A stretch of DNA of 64,000 nt, taken from contig JARGSG010000002.1 of the NCBI GenBank assembly GCA_030374805.1, positions 1-64,000 of the forward strand, given 5' to 3'. The notes under the pieces are model-generated. The model ran no database searches and had not been told where the DNA came from. It was given only the letters and a program-made list of their open reading frames with translations. Made by a program: the position numbers and the translations under genes. This stretch comes from Gracilaria gracilis (Eukaryota; Rhodophyta; Florideophyceae; Gracilariales; Gracilariaceae). This document shows, piece by piece, positions 41,518 to 50,875 of the stretch (positions are counted from its first letter, which is position 1; each line of letters starts with the position of its first letter).

Positions 41518-43483
41518 GCAAACCCCCAAACTAGCGCGCTCAACTAATTTTTCGTCTTATCTTTGCCTGTACATGTACATGTAGCGTACCAACTTTGTCG
41601 CGCGCTCGACAAACATTCTACTTGTAATACCAACTCTCGATCATCAACGAGAGCGATACCTGAGCTACCCCTTTGCAAAGGTAGTTACTCGCCTTCCTAT
41701 TCAAGAGCGTCAAGGACATTGTGCTCCGAGCAGCCTCAACGAAATTGTCTCAGACTCGTCTGCAAAATGACAGATACAACGTTGGGGAGCATGAGATTCT
41801 GCTTGTAGTACAGTACTCTACCTTCCATTGCACCTTACATTTCCAATCGCGACTCGAGGTGAACCCTCAAAACGAGTCAGCACTTTCTATAATTTGTTGA
41901 GTTTCAATTGTACTGGTATTCGGAATAGATCAAAGACTTGGATTATACAGTACAGAGGTACGTCTAGAGAGGGGTGTTAAGCTTTGCGTATCGAAGTTGT
42001 ATGTTTGGATCATTGAGAAGTATCTTTGGGTAACTTGCCCTTGGTAGATCGATTTCAAGCATTAGCCTTGTGATTTTGACCGATCAACGGGGACGCACGC
42101 GTGCAGGTGCTGCACAACAGCGAACGATGGTAAACAGAAGCTTCGCTTTTGAGGCTGTTCGAAAAGCATTCAAGAATGCTTTTCGGTGGATGCCGTTTCT
42201 TCCACGCGGTACAACTGTGGTGTTAGGTAGGGGCAGGACCAATTCGATTGGTTGAGATTACAAGGAAAGACTTCAATCGATTGCTATTGGAGATTTCTCT
42301 CTTTCGTTTTCAATCGCGAATGCAATGATTGGCAATGCAATCGATCACGTCCCACCGCTGGTACTGAACAGTTAGAGCTTTCTCAGCCAACGCACCGGCC
42401 GAAAACGAGATGCGACTGGGGCAGTAAAACTAACTGTCGAATGGTATGTTGCGGTTCAAATGTATTGCCGTGCAGACCAAAAAGGTTTCTCTCCAAGGCG
42501 AAGTGAGAGGAGCACAAGATACAGATTGCGCGAACGGGATATCTTGCTGTCTGCTCCCCCTCTACGGTTCAATACGTAACCTTGGGTCGGCAAAGTGTAG
42601 GTGGTTTGCCTAGCCGTTGCGGCTCACAGGAGTTAGCGCTCCTAAGAGCAACGTGACACGCTTGGCAAGCAGTTGAAAGTTTCAACTTGAAACGTTTACG
42701 AGCGCAGTAGCAACACATTATGAACATAGGATGTGTAGGCCACAAAAACGCACTGCACGCCAGAGGAGTTTTGGAATGATGCGATTGCGATGCGGTTTTC
42801 CCATGGAAGACGCCCATAGTGGGTAACGTTAACATTCATGAACGGCTCCCGCAGCCACGCGCAGAAAGCAGGAGCAGCAGCAGCGGCAGCAGCTGGGGCA
42901 GCAGCTGGGGCAGCAGCCACGTCAACACGACTGCGCAACGCTCACCCAGGCGCACGAAAACGCCGCTAATGGAGGCACAGACGCCTCCACTGCAATGCGT
43001 GCCTGGTATGAAACGTTCGATCGCATCAGTTTTGCTCTCCTGAGGTCGTTGTTTTTCGCTGAAAAATGGGCGCGCACGTTGGTGGTGGTGAGCGCATGGT
43101 CCGCAGACGCGCTGAAAAATGATGCGACACAGGCGCTGATGGAGCGTGCGCGAGGCGCTCTGGCGGTGGCCCGATCAAGCGCACCAATTATCAACGACAC
43201 GCAACGCGTGCCCTGGCACAGTCCGTCACTGCGCGCTGCTTTCCTTCGTCTGCGCTCCGTGATCCTGTCGCTGTGTAAAAGGGCAGCCTCGTCCTTCCTC
43301 CTTCCATCACCGCTTGTTCGTGTGTCTACAGCCTTTGCTATTCCTTCGCCTTTTGTTCTTCTCCCTGCCTGCGCCGCTTTCTGTCCCCCTCCCGCAATAC
43401 CCGCCTTTTGCGCAGTCCTCATCGCGTCTTGCTCAGCGTGTCTCTCTCGCTTGCATCCGTTTCCCCAACCCTTCTCTGTGAAC
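41518..43483. other. Intergenic region between VPS28 and the RING gene
   Basis: Nearly 2 kb without a recognisable protein or RNA gene; the right 600 bases are GC-rich and probably the RING gene promoter. A short CAG-rich tract with two copies of GCAGCAGCTGGG lies at about 42875-42915. Small open frames are unsupported. Confidence 0.4.
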
Positions 43484-44037
43484 ATGGATGCTATTGTGTT
43501 CGATATCTTTGATTGCGCCCCGCTCCCAGTTCCACCACCGTGCGCTACCTCCACTCCGCCATCCCACGCCAACAGCATTCAATCGCTGCTCGACGCCTGC
43601 TCACACGCCCTCAAATCCTGTCTGCCGAGACGGATGCACGAACCTACCGGACCGTTTACCTTGCTGCTCGATATGCTTCTGGGGCTGTTTGTACCGCACG
43701 GGGCTTGCAAGACGATGATTGACAAGCTTCCGCTCGAAGTTGTTGGCAAAACTCAAGACGATATTGAAAGTGGTCTCGTCACACCTGTGTCGCGCGGCGA
43801 GAAGTGCGCCATTTGTCTCGGTCCATACGAGGACGGCGATGCAGTTCGGCATCTAACCTGCAACCACGCCTTTCATGCCGAGGTACGTTTTCCAACTGCT
43901 TACTATGTTCCATCGATACGACTCGCCCAACCGTCTTAATAACTTGTTTTCTTACATTTTCCTTTGTTACACAGTGTGTCGATATCTGGCTGGAGAAGAG
44001 AAGTCTGTGTCCCATATGCAAAACACACGCCTGCTAG
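43484..44037 (+). CDS. RING-H2 finger protein (putative E3 ubiquitin ligase), two exons
   Basis: Exon 1 (43484-43882) and exon 2 (43975-44037) are joined in phase 0 across a 92-base intron with GTACGT donor and ACACAG acceptor, giving 153 residues. Splicing completes the RING-H2 finger: C108-x2-C111-x14-C126-x-H128-x2-H131-x2-C134-x10-C145-x2-C148. Exon 1 supplies the first five ligands and exon 2 the last three (C-V-D-I-W-L, C-P-I-C-K). This spacing fits ring-H2 ligases that bind E2 enzymes. The region just before the finger (K-L-P-L-E-V-V) resembles the short motif preceding RING domains in ATL/RNF-like proteins. There is no clear transmembrane segment, although residues 58-72 are hydrophobic. 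Substrates are unknown. Without the intron the frame would read on to a non-finger tail. Confidence 0.88.
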
Positions 44038-44957
44038 CCTTCTCAACCAAAACCGCCATCCCTTCTTGTTCCATATAGCTTAACCGGCCTTATTCTCTCC
44101 TACGTACTGCTTCATTACCCTCATGCGCGTGCAGATCATTCACGGCTTTTCTTTACATTTGTACATACATTCGCCACATCTTATCTTTATCATCCCATCA
44201 ACTTTCAAGCTGTGAACCAGAAGAAGAGGGAAATAGGCCGCCAAATGTTCTGCCAGACCACGAGGTCTTCGCAAGCAACATTAACCTAGCGTGATTTGGT
44301 TCTTGCACATATCTGCTCGTTTCTTAGGGATGGCAATCTGGGCCAAATGGCATACCACAATCGATGCAATACCGTATTGCGGATTTCATTGCCATATCTT
44401 CATTTGTTGTCAGAAAGTGTTACAATATTCCTCAGCGGAGATGGGTTAAGCTACTACAAGACGCAATCCATCTTGTATGTTCGCGCTTTCCACACCGTGG
44501 TTATATAAGTTTTCTAAGACGGGCTTCAATACGTTCTATTGCAACAGGTACAAGGAAACCTTAATTAGCGATCAGAATCAAGTATATGGAGCTTTATGGA
44601 GTAAACAGAGCTTCACAAACGCTTTTCAACTTCTTTGGAACTCCACGACTGAGTACAGTGGCTTCATGTGGTACAATTCACTATACTGGTCATGATTGGT
44701 GCAACAAGAACGTGAATAGCTTTGTCGATAAAGAGCAACATGCAAAGAAATCGAAGGACATGGTGTCAATGCTAATCATGTTTCCGTTCTAGAATATGAG
44801 CAAATCTGTAGTTGTGGCGACAATTAACGCAGGAGGTGTCATTCTAGAAACTTCTCACCTTCTAACCCAGGCCTCACACGGCTTCGAATTCGCAACAGTT
44901 CACCGGCTTATGAAACCTGGCAGTCTAGGCGCCAGAGCGAATTCTCCCTTTAACACT
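44038..44957. other. Intergenic region
   Basis: 920 bases between two convergent genes (RING and DnaJ-type zinc-finger); it holds both 3' flanks and no recognised feature. Confidence 0.4.
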
Positions 44958-45572
44958 CTATTTCCTGAAGAGGGCCGCCACACCTCTCTCCCACCAGTTG
45001 CCCTCCTAAACAACAGTCAGAAAAGAAGGTAAAATGGTTAGTTAAAAACAGTCTCAATGGTACTGGGACAGCGACGAGTTGGAATGACTTACGAGCTCGA
45101 TATTCTTCTTTGACCCGAAGCAGACGGAGCATGTGACCTTCTTTCCTTTGCAAGCTGGACACTTGAGCTCCTTGCCATCTTCGGTATAGAAAGATGTACC
45201 AGAGCAGAAGGTACAAGTCATTCGTCCAGTTCCACGACAACTGCCACACACTTCCGGGTCATCAGCATCTTTCTTCAAGCTCTTCGGGCGTAGATCCCAC
45301 GGTGGTCCTGAACCAGGGCCCTTCCTCCCGAATTCTGGCAGGAACTCGTTCCTAAAGGAAGCATTAGAACGAACGGTTCTCTTGGGGTTCTTTGGAGCTG
45401 GAGGTGGTGTAGCCGGGGTGTTTCCGGATTCGTCTGAAGGCTTCTCCGACATGCATACCTTCACGGATGTTGAAACTCGTTGTTGTGTGGCACGCAGCAT
45501 CGGAATTGGGTTGACGAAAGCGCTGTGCATTTTGGTTGAGACTACCGCCTGTGTCTGTGGCTTTTTATGCAT
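44958..45572 (-). CDS. DnaJ-type zinc-finger protein, probably plastid-targeted, two exons
   Basis: Exon 1 (45093-45572) and a 48-base terminal exon (44958-45005) are joined in phase 0 across an 87-base intron (donor GTAAGT, acceptor TTTAG), giving 175 residues. Four C-x-x-C-x-G repeats occupy residues 109-153 (cysteines 109/112, 120/123, 138/141, 148/151), the zinc-finger domain of DnaJ-like chaperone factors without J domain, such as BSD2/PSA2-type proteins that assist assembly of plastid complexes. The N-terminus is rich in S, T, A, V and basic residues with no acids for about 40 positions, resembling a transit peptide. The start could be ATG 45572 or, 14 codons later, 45530. The last exon encodes G-N-W-W-E-R-G-V-A-A-L-F-R-K. 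The exact partner is unknown. Confidence 0.8.
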
Positions 45573-46278
45573 ACGAACAAAAGCAATCGGGTTGAATCGG
45601 GCGAGACTGCAGGAAAAGCGACGGGGAGACTAGATCAGCACCTTCCTAGTCTAGCAATGGGCGCGGAGTTGGGAGAACTACTCTGGGAATCCGCGACCTG
45701 GAGGAGATTGCTGATGGTCCTCGACCTGTTCGTAGAGCGCCCCGCTGCCTCCGCTCGCAAGAACGGACGCGCATGTGTGGGTAAATCTGAACCAGATCTG
45801 AGCTGCCTTACATTTCGGTATCACGTCGGTCCAACCTCACCCAAGAGCTTATGTACTTTTTTGAGTAAATTTCGGGCGGTGTTTACCTGTCTGATCGAGG
45901 AGCGCAGTTGAACAAAGATGACGACAATCTCGAACTCCGACACGTGGACTGTTTTAGGCGACGGAGGTGCCAGTGGCACCGTGCCACCCTTCACGCAGTG
46001 CTATCGAAGTTACCAACCGTAATCTGCCGAATCGGTCCAGTCGCGATTCGAAATTGGCGGGAAGCATGCTCTAACCGAAACATCGGTTAGCTCTGCAGTT
46101 TCACGTCCGCCGTATATACCTCGACCTCTGCATCCGAACGTACTTTCACATTCTACTTCCTTAACTGGCACAGCACTGAGACATCTTCCGAGCTTCGGGC
46201 CGCGGACCCGTTCATCGTTCCCCCGCATTCCCTTTACCTAGTCTTGTGCCTTGCATACCACAAGCTCATGACCGCATT
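45573..46278. promoter_or_regulatory. Divergent region between the zinc-finger gene and MSH6
   Basis: 706 bases between divergent start codons, with no other recognised gene. Confidence 0.45.
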
Positions 46279-49200
46279 ATGAAGCGCACTGCTCCCAAAT
46301 CGATCAAACGTGTCCCGCGTTCATCCTCGGGGAAACATCAATCTTCCATTCTCTCCTTCTTTAGCCCAAAGGGAGACTGTTCTGCTCCTTTTTCGGGTAA
46401 CGCCCACACCACTCCCAAGCCTACGCCAGCACGTTCGGCGAAACCCAAGCCTCTGTTCAGCGATCAAACCCCATCGACTGTGCAATCTTTAGAGCCGACG
46501 CCACCAAGATCCACTAGGAGTCGCACCTATGCAGACCGGCGTTTAGACCGTGCTAAGCGAGGTGAACCATCGCTCTCTCTGAAGAGGGAGCTCTTTCTTG
46601 ATGCTGATGACGAGGAGCCTCTCGTTGTGTCCAAACGAGCAAGAGTGCATGACAGAACGTCCGAGGAACCAACTTCGATGGATAGTACTCCGCCCGGGTC
46701 TGGTCGTTCGGAGGTGAAGGACACTTCTCCAACGCTCCCAGCCGCCCGAAGAGACTCTTTTCGGAAAGGAGTTGGTTGCGGAAAAGCGCAGACCTCGGAG
46801 AACGAAACGAGTAAGAAAGACGGCCTATCTCGTTTCTTTTCTAGTCAACGCGTATCCCCGACACAAGATGAGCACCAGAGCAGTCCCTTAACTTCGCCAT
46901 CTCGACAAGAGCGGAGGGAATTCCAAACTGAACCTGTGCAAACAGTGGCCATGGATGTTGGCACACCCGGGAAACAAGACAATGGGGATGGGTCTCTGGA
47001 TTTGATTTCAATGTCATGTCCAGACCGTTCAAAGTCTTCTTTCACGTTCGACTTCACACCGAAACCAATGACGGAAGAACGTCAAAAAGCAAGGGAGAAA
47101 TTGGCTGCTCATGCTTTGAATGCTCGCGCTGTTGGGGAGGAGAAAAGTGGCTGGTGTGCAAGGCATCCGTGGACAATACATATTCGCGATTCGAAAAAGA
47201 GACTACCCTCACATCCAGACTACGATAAGAGTACCCTATACGTCCCCCCTTCCGAGCTGACGGAGAGTCGAGGAACAAAGTATGGTGGCCTTTCTCCGTT
47301 TCAAAGACAGTTTTGGTCCATTAAGAAAGACAACTATGATGTTTTGATCTTCTTCAAGAAAGGGAAGTTCTATGAATTGTACGATGTTGACGCCGATATT
47401 GGTCACAAGGAACTTGGTCTTAACTACACGAAGGGTGGCCGAGTGGATATGCGTTGTTGCGGGGTTCCCGAACAAGCTTTTGACAAACATACTGCGCGTC
47501 TTATCGATCTGGGATACAAGGTTGGACGAGTGGAACAAACTGAGACCGCCATTGCCGCCGAGAAAAGAAAGAATGGTTCATCTGGGAACAAGTCATCGGT
47601 GTGTGAACGTTCACTTGTGCGTATTTTTACCAAGGCGACTGTGAGTGACGATGGTTTGCTCCGCGACCATCGTTCCCGGTTTGTCATCGCTGTAACAGAA
47701 ACAGAATCCACAGACTCCCCAGAAAGCCGGGAAGTGACGAACGGAAAGGATAAGCGATCAAGAACGGTGGGGATTTGTTTCGTGGATGTTGCGTCCGGAA
47801 GTATCAATATCAGACAGTTCCCTGACGACGACAGGTTGTGCAAGACAGAGAGACTTATTGCTTTTCTAAAGCCTCATGAATTTATCATTGATTCATCTGT
47901 ATGTGGTGAACGTCTGCTTAACATTGTACGATGGGCCACCCGCCGAAATGAAGCCGATTTACTTGACTTAGCAAAGAAGAATGGATTTCAAGCGATGACG
48001 GAGTCCCTCCTGGCTACATACCTCTTGGATTCTTCTTCCAACACCCATCACAAAGGTGAGTATGAAAGGGTTTGTCATTATATCAAGCAGAATTCGCTCG
48101 GATCGAAGGCATTTGGAGCAATGGCATCACACCTGAAGTCATTGATTATCGACCGAGAAACACTCTCGATCGGCAATTACAACTTGTTCCCTTCACCTGG
48201 AAAAGACGGGGTTTGCACCACTGGAGATTGTCAACTGATAACTTCCTCAGACCACCTTCTTTTGGACGCCTCCACTTTACAGAATTTGGAAATCTTGACT
48301 TCTTCCATGGACGGTTCAGAACGGGGAACTCTTCTTTCATTCATCGACAGGGCGCAGACTCCTGCAGGTCGTCGACTACTGAAGCGATGGGTATCAGAAC
48401 CTCTTGTGTCTTCAGTAGAAATTGAGAACCGACTGCAGGCGATCGAAGACATCCATGTGCTTGAAGACGAAGACGGGGGTCGTAACTTGAGCCTTGTACT
48501 TAAGCAACTCAAAACCCGAAAGGATCTTGAACGGGCACTTCCAAGATTGCATCGCCAGGCCACAACTGCGAATAATGCGGTAATGTTTGATGATACGAAT
48601 AAGCGTATGGTGAAAGACTTTGTTCTTGTGTTGAGAAGTCTGCAAGATTCACTGTGTGCGATGGAGGCGTTAGCTGAAGCCTTGGATTGTTCTAACCCGA
48701 AATCAAATCGACTCAAATGGCTTTGTGCCACCGATGGAGGTATTCCCGAAGATGCCTTGAATAAGCTCACGTACTTTCTTGGAGAAGCGTTTGATATCGA
48801 GAAAGCAGAGAACGCAGGTGAAATTGTTCCAAAGGAAGGGGCGATTCCTTCTTACGATACTTGTCGTGAAGCCCTTGATGCAGTGGAACATGAACTCTCT
48901 TTGGAACTTCGGAAGTGGCAAGCCAAACTTGGGGACAAGACAATCAAGTTTTATCACCGCGGTAAAGAACCATATCAGCTTGAAGCTAAACTGGCCACTG
49001 TCAAAGGACGTACCCCAGATGAATTCGAGGTAGTGTCAGAGAGCAAGACCGCCAAGAGGTTCTACACGAGAAAGATCAAAAGTCTGATTCGTACTCATAA
49101 GGATGTCTCGGAGGCTTTCGAAAATGCGTCAAGCTCGGTCGCGCGAGACATTATGCGCCAGTTTGATCAAGAATATACCACCTGGAAGGTTGTCAGCGAC

Positions 49201-50103
49201 GTGTGCGCAGAAGTGGATGCAATAATTGGACTTGCCTACGCAAGCAGAGATGAAGGAAGTGGACCTATGGTTCGACCTACAATCCTGCCAAATAGTCATC
49301 CACATCCTGTGATTGATGTTTCAGAGCTAAGACATCCGATTCTGGCCAGGGTCTCAGATTCATTTGTTTCAAATGATGTGCGGCTTGGTGCAGGTGACCA
49401 AAGTCCAGATATCATGATCTTAACGGGCCCGAACGCGGGGGGGAAATCTACACTTGCACGTCAGATCGCTATTGCAGTGATCCTTGCCCAAATTGGATGC
49501 TATGTCCCGGCCAGAGCGTGCACCTTGCGGCCATTTGAAGATATCTACGTCAGGATGGGCGCAAGCGATGACCTTGCGCGTGGCAGGTCAACTTTTATGG
49601 TTGAAATGGAAGAAGTCAGTAATATATTGAACAACGCCTCGAGTCGCTCACTAGTTATTGCGGACGAAGTCGGTCGCGGCACTTCCACGCACGATGGTTA
49701 TGCAGTTGCATATGCCGCTCTGGACCATATTGCAAGGGTTAACAAGTCCTTGACAGTATTCTCTACCCACTATTCCCAACTTGGAGATGATATCGTCGCG
49801 TTAGGAGAACAGGGGGGTCGATTGTCTGCAAGAACCTTCGAAATGGCTGCAAAAGTTAACGAGAGAACAAAGAGCATCACGTTCTTATACAAGCTGCAAG
49901 TCGGTAGCGGTGGGCAATCCCGCGGTGTTTATTGCGCCAGAGTTGCTGGCATTTCTGCTTCAATTGCTGATGAGGCCGAAGCAGCATCCCAGCGATTCGA
50001 TCAATCACTGGCGCAGAGGTTGTTAGCAGCAAAGTTCAAAAGCATGAACAATGCTTTGGACGGAAGCCAAGAAGCTGCGATCCGAGCAGTAAAGGGACTT
50101 TAG
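46279..50103 (+). CDS. MSH6: DNA mismatch repair protein MSH6
   Basis: The MutS homologue that with MSH2 forms MutS-alpha, recognising base mismatches and small loops in the nucleus. The first ATG is 46279, single exon, 1274 residues. Residues 21-28 (Q-S-S-I-L-S-F-F) are a PCNA-interacting PIP box, as in other MSH6 N-termini. The following 250 residues are disordered and charged, and no PWWP domain is visible. MutS domain I starts near residue 345 (S-P-F-Q-R-Q-F-W) and carries the mismatch-wedge motif F-Y-E-L-Y-D near 363. Connector, lever and clamp domains follow. The ATPase has Walker A T-G-P-N-A-G-G-K-S-T near 1050, the signature around S-T-F-M-V-E-M, and Walker B D-E-V-G-R-G-T-S-T near 1128, followed by T-H-Y. 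All catalytic motifs are intact. Confidence 0.95.
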   Translation: MKRTAPKSIKRVPRSSSGKHQSSILSFFSPKGDCSAPFSGNAHTTPKPTPARSAKPKPLFSDQTPSTVQSLEPTPPRSTRSRTYADRRLDRAKRGEPSLSLKRELFLDADDEEPLVVSKRARVHDRTSEEPTSMDSTPPGSGRSEVKDTSPTLPAARRDSFRKGVGCGKAQTSENETSKKDGLSRFFSSQRVSPTQDEHQSSPLTSPSRQERREFQTEPVQTVAMDVGTPGKQDNGDGSLDLISMSCPDRSKSSFTFDFTPKPMTEERQKAREKLAAHALNARAVGEEKSGWCARHPWTIHIRDSKKRLPSHPDYDKSTLYVPPSELTESRGTKYGGLSPFQRQFWSIKKDNYDVLIFFKKGKFYELYDVDADIGHKELGLNYTKGGRVDMRCCGVPEQAFDKHTARLIDLGYKVGRVEQTETAIAAEKRKNGSSGNKSSVCERSLVRIFTKATVSDDGLLRDHRSRFVIAVTETESTDSPESREVTNGKDKRSRTVGICFVDVASGSINIRQFPDDDRLCKTERLIAFLKPHEFIIDSSVCGERLLNIVRWATRRNEADLLDLAKKNGFQAMTESLLATYLLDSSSNTHHKGEYERVCHYIKQNSLGSKAFGAMASHLKSLIIDRETLSIGNYNLFPSPGKDGVCTTGDCQLITSSDHLLLDASTLQNLEILTSSMDGSERGTLLSFIDRAQTPAGRRLLKRWVSEPLVSSVEIENRLQAIEDIHVLEDEDGGRNLSLVLKQLKTRKDLERALPRLHRQATTANNAVMFDDTNKRMVKDFVLVLRSLQDSLCAMEALAEALDCSNPKSNRLKWLCATDGGIPEDALNKLTYFLGEAFDIEKAENAGEIVPKEGAIPSYDTCREALDAVEHELSLELRKWQAKLGDKTIKFYHRGKEPYQLEAKLATVKGRTPDEFEVVSESKTAKRFYTRKIKSLIRTHKDVSEAFENASSSVARDIMRQFDQEYTTWKVVSDVCAEVDAIIGLAYASRDEGSGPMVRPTILPNSHPHPVIDVSELRHPILARVSDSFVSNDVRLGAGDQSPDIMILTGPNAGGKSTLARQIAIAVILAQIGCYVPARACTLRPFEDIYVRMGASDDLARGRSTFMVEMEEVSNILNNASSRSLVIADEVGRGTSTHDGYAVAYAALDHIARVNKSLTVFSTHYSQLGDDIVALGEQGGRLSARTFEMAAKVNERTKSITFLYKLQVGSGGQSRGVYCARVAGISASIADEAEAASQRFDQSLAQRLLAAKFKSMNNALDGSQEAAIRAVKGL

Positions 50104-50875
50104 GTTCCAGTGATGCGATTAGTGAGATCGCTGAAAGAAACTATCGTCCAGTTTCGCTTCGCAGACCATGACGACTTCTAGTAGATATCTACTTAGCTTG
50201 TTGTCCAATAAAACTTCAACCCTTTGTAAGACTGGAACAGATGATACCTCAAGTTTCTGCGACCGCAACTTTAAGACCACCTTTCAAAGAGTCAAAGCAG
50301 CGAACGGAATGGTTCGTTGTCCAGACACAAGCTGAGTGCCAACGGCACATAGTATCTTGACGATACCGTTCTAGCCGGTAGGAAATGGGGGGAACAAGGG
50401 CAAGACTGTAGCATTCTACCAACGCTGTCACCATTGCACAGTTTGATAGATACTGTTGGGAATTACTGTACCAGCATCCTTCGTTTGGATGCTCTATTAT
50501 GGTCAAAATTTCAAATATCTTACCAGGTGATCCGTTTGGAAAGATCAATACATCGGACCCGTGGATATCAGCCTATCTAATAGCAGACGACGACCGACAC
50601 CAGGGGCACATTAAACTCCGACATATACCAAGCTAGATACTGCCATCCGCGCTGGAAGCGACGTTAAACTTTGCCATATAACGGTAAGCCACCCTACGCT
50701 CTATCGTAGCCTTCCATTCTATTGACTCGGCAGCGTGCAACCTTTGCGACTAGCTTAACCAAAAGGCGCGCACAAAGCTTTTGTCGTATCAAACTTCTTC
50801 GCGGCTAGGAAGCGAAAGTCGAACTCGAGAGCGGCGTTACCGTCGTGATCTTTGGTTCACGGTCTGTTGTTGAAA
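50104..50875. other. Intergenic region between MSH6 and CSE1
   Basis: 772 bases containing the MSH6 3' flank and the CSE1 promoter; nothing else recognised. Nearest the start codon it is CpG-rich. Confidence 0.4.

Noticed and set aside
42819-43483. Upstream extension of the RING gene frame
   Set aside because: The frame is open by chance in GC-rich DNA; ATG 43484 fits the end of a pyrimidine-rich leader and the compact protein.
46246-46278. Start of MSH6 at a GTG eleven codons upstream
   Set aside because: Nuclear genes use ATG; the first ATG at 46279 gives the canonical basic start before the PIP box. The same reasoning sets the starts of RRP4, CSE1, the methyltransferase-SET gene and the Tc1 transposase.
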